From positions 1 through 43,723 of the forward strand of contig JBDHSU010000016.1 of the NCBI GenBank assembly GCA_039808325.1: a DNA stretch of 43,723 nt, in the 5' to 3' direction. This DNA comes from JAFKKS01 sp039808325 (GTDB taxonomy: Bacteria > Pseudomonadota > Alphaproteobacteria > Rhizobiales > Xanthobacteraceae). A program made the translations under genes and the position numbers. The notes below the pieces were generated by a model, which had not been told where the DNA came from, did not search any database, and was given only the letters and a program-made list of their open reading frames with translations. Of the stretch, positions 39,753 to 43,723 are shown piece after piece; within the stretch, counting starts at the first letter, position 1, and each line of letters starts with the position of its first letter.

Positions 39753-40655
39753 ATGACTGACTTGGCCGATCTCTTCCCCGGATTCGAATCGCGCTGGATC
39801 GATACCTCGATCGGCCGCATGTTCGCGCGCGTCGGCGGCACGGGCTCGCCGCTTCTTCTGATGCACGGCTACCCGCAGACCAACGTGATGTTTCATCGCG
39901 TCGCGCCGGCGCTCGCGGCGCGGCACACGCTCGTCATTCCGGACCTTCCCGGCTACGGCTGGTCGGCGGCGCCGCGTTCGGGGCCGGATCACGCCCCTTA
40001 CACGAAGCGCGCGATGGCGGCGGTGATGGTCGAGATCATGGAGGCCGTGGGCTTCGTACATTTCGGCGTCGTCGGCCACGATCGCGGCGGCCGCGTCGCC
40101 TATCGCTTGGCGCTCGATCATCCCGGCCGGACCGATAAGCTCGCCGTTCTCGACGTCGTGCCGACTTACAACATGTGGCACGGCATGGACGACAAGTTCG
40201 CGATGAAGGTTTGGCACTGGATGTTCCTCGCGCAGGCCGAGCCGTTCCCGGAAATGCTGCTCGGCAAGGCGCCGGTGGAATACTGGAACTGGAAATGCGC
40301 CAGCCTGTCGAAGACGAAAGATCTCTCGTGCTTCGATCCGCGTGCCCTCGCGCACTATCACGCCTTCATCCAAGAGCCGACGCGCATCCATGCGACGTGC
40401 GAGGACTATCGCGCCGGCCGTGGCGCCGACCTCGCCTACGACGAGGCCGACCGCGCCAAGGGCAACAAGATCAAGTGCCCGGTGCTCGCGCTTTGGGGAA
40501 GCGCCGGCGTGCCGAGCGAAACCGGAGGGCCGCTCGCGACGTGGAAAGAGTGGGCGGACGACGTGCGCGGCGGTCCGATCGATTCCGGCCATTATGTCTG
40601 CGAGGAAGCGCCGGCCGCCGTCAGCGCGGCGCTGCTGGATTTCTTCAAGGCATGA
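39753..40655 (+). CDS. Haloacetate (fluoroacetate-type) dehalogenase, alpha/beta hydrolase
   Basis: A 300-residue alpha/beta hydrolase with the fluoroacetate-dehalogenase residue set. From my knowledge of the Rhodopseudomonas palustris enzyme RPA1163, matching residues fall at the same numbers: nucleophile Asp110 (GHDRGGR), Arg111 and Arg114 (carboxylate binding), Asp134 and His280 (charge relay), and His155, Trp156 and Tyr219 (halide pocket; VWHWMF, EDYRAG). The start MTDLADLFPGFESRWIDTSI also matches. One possible difference is Leu185 where that enzyme has Trp185. It is predicted to hydrolyse haloacetate to glycolate and halide; defluorination needs testing. It is coupled to the next gene (ATGA). 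Confidence 0.88.
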   Translation: MTDLADLFPGFESRWIDTSIGRMFARVGGTGSPLLLMHGYPQTNVMFHRVAPALAARHTLVIPDLPGYGWSAAPRSGPDHAPYTKRAMAAVMVEIMEAVGFVHFGVVGHDRGGRVAYRLALDHPGRTDKLAVLDVVPTYNMWHGMDDKFAMKVWHWMFLAQAEPFPEMLLGKAPVEYWNWKCASLSKTKDLSCFDPRALAHYHAFIQEPTRIHATCEDYRAGRGADLAYDEADRAKGNKIKCPVLALWGSAGVPSETGGPLATWKEWADDVRGGPIDSGHYVCEEAPAAVSAALLDFFKA

Positions 40656-41122
40656 GCGAATCCGCGACTGCGCCGCTCTCGTTGCGCGATGCGCGGCGCG
40701 ACGAGGTGCCCGCGATCGTCGCGATGCTGGCGGACGACATCCTCGGCGGCGCGCGTGAGAAGGCCGGCGATCTGCCGCCTTATTTCGCCGCCTTCGACGC
40801 CATCGCGCACGACCCCAACAATCGCCTGCTGGTGGCGGATGTGGATGGAGCGCTCTCGGGCTGCCTGCAACTGACCTTCATTCCCGGGCTCTCGCGCGGC
40901 GGCGCTTGGCGCGCGCAAATCGAGAGCGTGCGGATTGCGGCGTCGGCGCGTGGCGGCGGCTTCGGCCGGCGCATGATCGAGGCGGCGATCGACCTGGCGC
41001 GTGCGCGAGGCTGCACGCTCATTCAACTCACGACCGACAAGGCGCGCGCGGATGCGCTACGTTTTTATGAAAGCCTTGGCTTTGCCGCGACGCATGAGGG
41101 CATGAAGCTGATGCTGGATTGA
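40652..41122 (+). CDS. GNAT family acetyltransferase
   Basis: A 156-residue GNAT. The acetyl-CoA loop is IAASARGGGFGRRMIEAAID (about 94-113), giving the R/Q-x-x-G-x-G/A pattern, and the C-terminal DALRFYESLGFAATHEGMKL is standard. The N-terminal AIVAMLADDILGGAREKAGD part is like the small-amine or aminoglycoside-type GNATs, but the substrate is unknown. The ATG overlaps the dehalogenase stop, so the two are co-translated, though no link in function is obvious. Confidence 0.88.
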   Translation: MSESATAPLSLRDARRDEVPAIVAMLADDILGGAREKAGDLPPYFAAFDAIAHDPNNRLLVADVDGALSGCLQLTFIPGLSRGGAWRAQIESVRIAASARGGGFGRRMIEAAIDLARARGCTLIQLTTDKARADALRFYESLGFAATHEGMKLMLD

Positions 41123-41263
41123 AGGTAGTGAAACCCCGGCGTTGCAACAAACGCGGGCGCGACCTCTCCCAACAGGAGAGACGAAGGCCGCGGCGGGGTT
41201 GACCCGGCGCGTCATTTGACGCTTCAAATTTGGCGTGGCTTTGAGAGGCGGCGAGACGCGGGC

Positions 41264-42346
41264 ATGGCGAAGATCGACAGACAAGCGGCCTATTCTGGCA
41301 CCAAGGATGTGGCGGCGGCGCTGCGCTTCGACGTCTCGCGGCTGGAGGCGTATCTCGCCGCGCATGTCCGCGGCTTCGTGGGCCCCTTGAATGTCCGGCA
41401 GTTCCGCGGCGGCCAATCCAATCCGACTTACGTGCTCGAGACGCCCGCGCGCCGCTATGTGTTGCGCCGCAAGCCGCCGGGTAAGCTCTTGCCGTCCGCG
41501 CATGCGGTCGACCGCGAGTTCCGCGTCATCAGCGCGCTGCACGGCGCCGGCTTTCCGGTGGCGGAGCCTTTCGCCTACTGCGCCGACGAAAGCGTCGTCG
41601 GCACGGCGTTCTACGTGATGGGCTTCGTCGATGGGCGCGTCATCTGGGAGCCGGGGATGCCCGGCGCGACGCCGGATGAGCGGCGCGCCGTCTTCGACGT
41701 CATGAACGCGACGCTTGCGCGGCTGCACGGCTTCGATCCGGCGGTGATCGGCCTCGGCGATTTCGGCCGCGGCGAGAATTACATCCAGCGGCAGGTCGAC
41801 CGGTGGTCGAAGCAGTATCGCGCATCGGAAACCGAGAAGATCGACGAGATGGAGCGCCTGATGGCGTGGCTGCCGGCGCATCTGCCGCCCGCCTCTCCAG
41901 TTCGCCTCGTGCATGGCGATTATCGGTTGGACAACATCATTCTCGCGCGTTCCGAGCCGAAGGTGCTGGCGGTTCTCGACTGGGAGCTGTCGACGCTCGG
42001 CGATCCGCTCGCCGACTTCACGTACCATTTGATGCAGTGGTTCATGCCGCAGTCGGAAAGCGGCGCCGGCACCGCGACGCTCGTCGGCCTCGATCTCGGA
42101 GCCCTCGGCATTCCGTCGCTGTCTTCCTATGTCGACGCTTACGTTGAGCGCACCGGGCTCGACCCGCGGCCGCATCTCCCGGTCTACCTCGCCTACAACT
42201 TCTTCCGTCTCGCTGCGATCCTGCAGGGCATTGTCGGCCGCGTGCGCGATGGGACGGCGACGAGCGACAACGCGCCGGGGCGCGCGGCGCTGGTGCAGCC
42301 GCTTGCCGCGGTCGGGTGGCGCTTCGCGCGCGAGGCCGGTGCATGA
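41264..42346 (+). CDS. APH-family phosphotransferase (ACAD10/11 kinase-like)
   Basis: A 360-residue protein-kinase-like fold enzyme. The catalytic loop is HGDYRLDNIIL (217-227, Asp219) and the metal-binding Asp239 is in VLAVLDWELSTLGDPLAD. The N-terminal lobe has FRGGQSNPTYVLETPARRYV with the YVLRRKPPGKLLPSAHAVDR nucleotide-binding segment. This arrangement is that of the kinase domain of ACAD10/ACAD11, which phosphorylates 4-hydroxyacyl-CoAs; bacterial relatives are often annotated only as phosphotransferase. The start chosen is the ATG at 41264; upstream extension to 41216 is less likely. It is coupled to the patatin by an ATGA overlap. Confidence 0.9.
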   Translation: MAKIDRQAAYSGTKDVAAALRFDVSRLEAYLAAHVRGFVGPLNVRQFRGGQSNPTYVLETPARRYVLRRKPPGKLLPSAHAVDREFRVISALHGAGFPVAEPFAYCADESVVGTAFYVMGFVDGRVIWEPGMPGATPDERRAVFDVMNATLARLHGFDPAVIGLGDFGRGENYIQRQVDRWSKQYRASETEKIDEMERLMAWLPAHLPPASPVRLVHGDYRLDNIILARSEPKVLAVLDWELSTLGDPLADFTYHLMQWFMPQSESGAGTATLVGLDLGALGIPSLSSYVDAYVERTGLDPRPHLPVYLAYNFFRLAAILQGIVGRVRDGTATSDNAPGRAALVQPLAAVGWRFAREAGA

Positions 42347-43206
42347 CGGCGCCGGCCGGCCGTGCGGAGCGCGCGCGCCGGCCACAGCGGACGTTCACGC
42401 TCGCCCTCGGCGGCGGCGGTGCCCGCGGGGTCGCGCATATCGTGATGATGGAGGCGTTGGATGAGCTCGGCGTCAAGCCGCGCGTCATCGCCGGAAGCTC
42501 CATCGGCGCCGCGATCGGCGCGGCCTACGCGGCCGGAATGCCGGGAAAAGATATCCGCCGCCACGTCGTCGGTTTGATGCATGATCGTGGCGACGTGTTC
42601 CGTCGCATGATGGCGGCGCGCACCGGCGGCTTCGCGAGCCTGCTGCGCTCGCCGCTCGGAAATCCGCTGCTCATCGATGCCGAGAAATTCTGCGCGGCTT
42701 TCCTTCCGAGCGAGATCCCGGAGACGTTCGAGGAGCTTACGCTTCCGCTGCGCATCGTCGCGACCGATTATTACGGGCGTGTTGCGACGACCTTCGAGTC
42801 GGGCCCGCTGCGGCCCGCGCTCGCCGCATCGATGGCGGTGCCGGGACTCGTGCGTCCCGTACGCATCGGCGACCGCGTGATGGTCGACGGCGCCGCGGTC
42901 GATCCGCTGCCGTTTGCCGGCCTGCGCGGGCTCGCGGATTTCGTCGTCGCGATCGACACCTCGATCGGACCGACGCCGCCGCGCGGCGTGCCGGAGCCAT
43001 GGGAGGCGTTGTTCTCTACGATCCAGATCATGGGCCACGCGATCGTCGCCGAAAGGCTGAAGGCGGGTACGCCGGAAGTGATGGTTCGGCCGAACGTCGG
43101 CGCTTTCCGGCTGCTCGATTTTCTGCAGGCGAGCGCGGTGCTGCGTGCCGCGGCGCCGGCGAAGGAAGAATTGAAGGCGAAGCTCGCGGCGATGTTGGAG
43201 GGGTGA
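42343..43206 (+). CDS. Patatin-like phospholipase (RssA-type)
   Basis: A 287-residue patatin-fold hydrolase. The oxyanion motif is GGGGARG (23-29), the nucleophile Ser53 is in GSSIG (51-55), and the Asp182 of the DGA motif is in VMVDGAAVDPLPF, giving the Ser-Asp dyad. Blocks such as TLALGGGGARGVAHIVMMEA and IAGSSIGAAIGAAYAAGM are typical of the short bacterial patatins (RssA/YjjU-like). It is predicted to cleave acyl ester bonds of lipids. No signal peptide is seen. The start is the ATG overlapping the kinase stop. Confidence 0.93.
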   Translation: MTAPAGRAERARRPQRTFTLALGGGGARGVAHIVMMEALDELGVKPRVIAGSSIGAAIGAAYAAGMPGKDIRRHVVGLMHDRGDVFRRMMAARTGGFASLLRSPLGNPLLIDAEKFCAAFLPSEIPETFEELTLPLRIVATDYYGRVATTFESGPLRPALAASMAVPGLVRPVRIGDRVMVDGAAVDPLPFAGLRGLADFVVAIDTSIGPTPPRGVPEPWEALFSTIQIMGHAIVAERLKAGTPEVMVRPNVGAFRLLDFLQASAVLRAAAPAKEELKAKLAAMLEG

Positions 43207-43258
43207 GACTTCTTCCTTCGTCATTGCCGGGTTTGACGAGTTCGTGCGAGCGGCCACC

Positions 43259-43723
43259 TCACTCCGCGATGTCGACGCCTTCGAAGATATGCCGTCCGAG
43301 CGGATCCATCTTGAAGCCGGTGACGCCTTTGCGGGTCGCCATGAAGACCACCGAATGGGCGATCGGAACCCACGGCGCCTCGCGATGCGCGATCACCTGC
43401 GCGTCCTTGTAAAGGCGCGCGCGTGCCGCGGGATCGGCGATGATCCGCGCCCTGGTGACCAGCGCGTCGAAATCCTTGTCGCACCAGCGCGCGATGTTGT
43501 TGCCGCCGGTGCGTGTCGCCGCGCAGCCGAGCAGCACGTTGAGAAAATTGTCGGGATCGCCGTTGTCGCCGGTCCATCCGAAGAGCGCCATGGAGGGCTC
43601 GCCGGCCTGCAGGCGCGTGCGATAGCGGCTCCATTCATCGGTCATGAGATGCACGCGAATGCCGACCTTGGCGAGATCGGTCTGGATGAGTTCGGCGACG
43701 CGCTTGGCGTTCGGGTAGTACGG
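43259..43723 (-). CDS. dppA: Dipeptide ABC transporter substrate-binding protein, C-terminal part (5' partial)
   Basis: The reading frame runs off the right edge, so the N-terminal two-thirds are outside. The visible 154 residues are the end of a family 5 solute-binding protein: RVAELIQTDLAKVGIRVHLM, then FGWTGDNGDPDNFLNVLLGC and the WCDKDFDALVTRARIIAD block, and a final AHREAPWVPIAHSVVFMATR. The GWTGDNGDPDN and WC elements match DppA, the periplasmic dipeptide-binding protein, more than OppA. It is convergent with the patatin gene, with 52 bp between. Confidence 0.88.
   Translation of the reverse strand, partial: PYYPNAKRVAELIQTDLAKVGIRVHLMTDEWSRYRTRLQAGEPSMALFGWTGDNGDPDNFLNVLLGCAATRTGGNNIARWCDKDFDALVTRARIIADPAARARLYKDAQVIAHREAPWVPIAHSVVFMATRKGVTGFKMDPLGRHIFEGVDIAE

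Overview
The window reads as a chromosomal segment of a GC-rich alphaproteobacterium of the order Hyphomicrobiales (Rhizobiales). The evidence is the gene orders ffh-rpsP-rimM-trmD-rplS-leuC, coxB-coxA-ctaB-coxF-ctaG-coxC-DUF983-SURF1-thrC-mpp and atpI-atpB-atpE-b'-b, a glycine cleavage operon with glycine dehydrogenase split into two genes, an IalB-family protein, a LysR/DUF1127 divergent pair, and several intergenic palindromes of the kind common in this order. The genus cannot be fixed from sequence reading alone; protein resemblances point towards the Xanthobacteraceae/Nitrobacteraceae side. No rRNA, tRNA, CRISPR array, insertion sequence or prophage was seen.

Layout. 1-3260: accessory genes: the end of a Pro/Ala-linker protein with a GyrI-like domain, a DUF1801 gene coupled to a Tat-exported metallo-beta-lactamase-fold hydrolase, a VapBC-type toxin-antitoxin pair with a large palindromic operator, and a small Cys-motif protein. 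3288-9083: the translation/SRP operon, then a small exported protein resembling the SecD P1 head, then leuC and a clear terminator. 9106-19179: mixed genes: two low-complexity exported proteins, a FOXRED1-like oxidase, a CitE-like lyase, LysR and DUF1127, a KefB/C-type antiporter, a double PAN/Apple protein, TldD and an IalB-like protein. 19585-29008: the aa3 cytochrome oxidase operon with its assembly factors, leading into thrC and an M16 peptidase. 29056-35839: a GNAT enzyme, an exported protein, then a tandem glycine riboswitch controlling gcvT-gcvH-osmC-gcvPA-gcvPB. 36001-38631 (minus strand): the F0 ATP synthase operon with a good sigma70-type promoter. 38984-43723: a 2-hydroxychromene-2-carboxylate isomerase-like protein, a haloacetate dehalogenase with the complete fluoroacetate-dehalogenase residue set, a GNAT, an APH-like kinase coupled to a patatin, and the end of a dipeptide-binding protein.

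How it works together. Three housekeeping blocks (secretion and translation, terminal oxidase, ATP synthase) supply protein synthesis and oxidative phosphorylation. The gcv block degrades glycine and carries its own glycine sensor. The accessory genes lie between these blocks.

The least explained structure is not a gene. At least four families of palindromic intergenic repeats are scattered through the window. One family (GAGCATGATCCCGAAAAGTG) repeatedly ends at or beside stop codons, and another (GTCATnCC) occurs three times, each time inside a housekeeping operon. I did not find a gene cluster that clearly amounts to a new defence or biosynthetic system. The best candidates for a second look are the SecD-head-like orphan, the repeat families, the VapBC operator with its mirror-image start codon, the promoter in the stop codon ahead of the glycine riboswitch, and the hairpin over the DUF983 ribosome-binding site.
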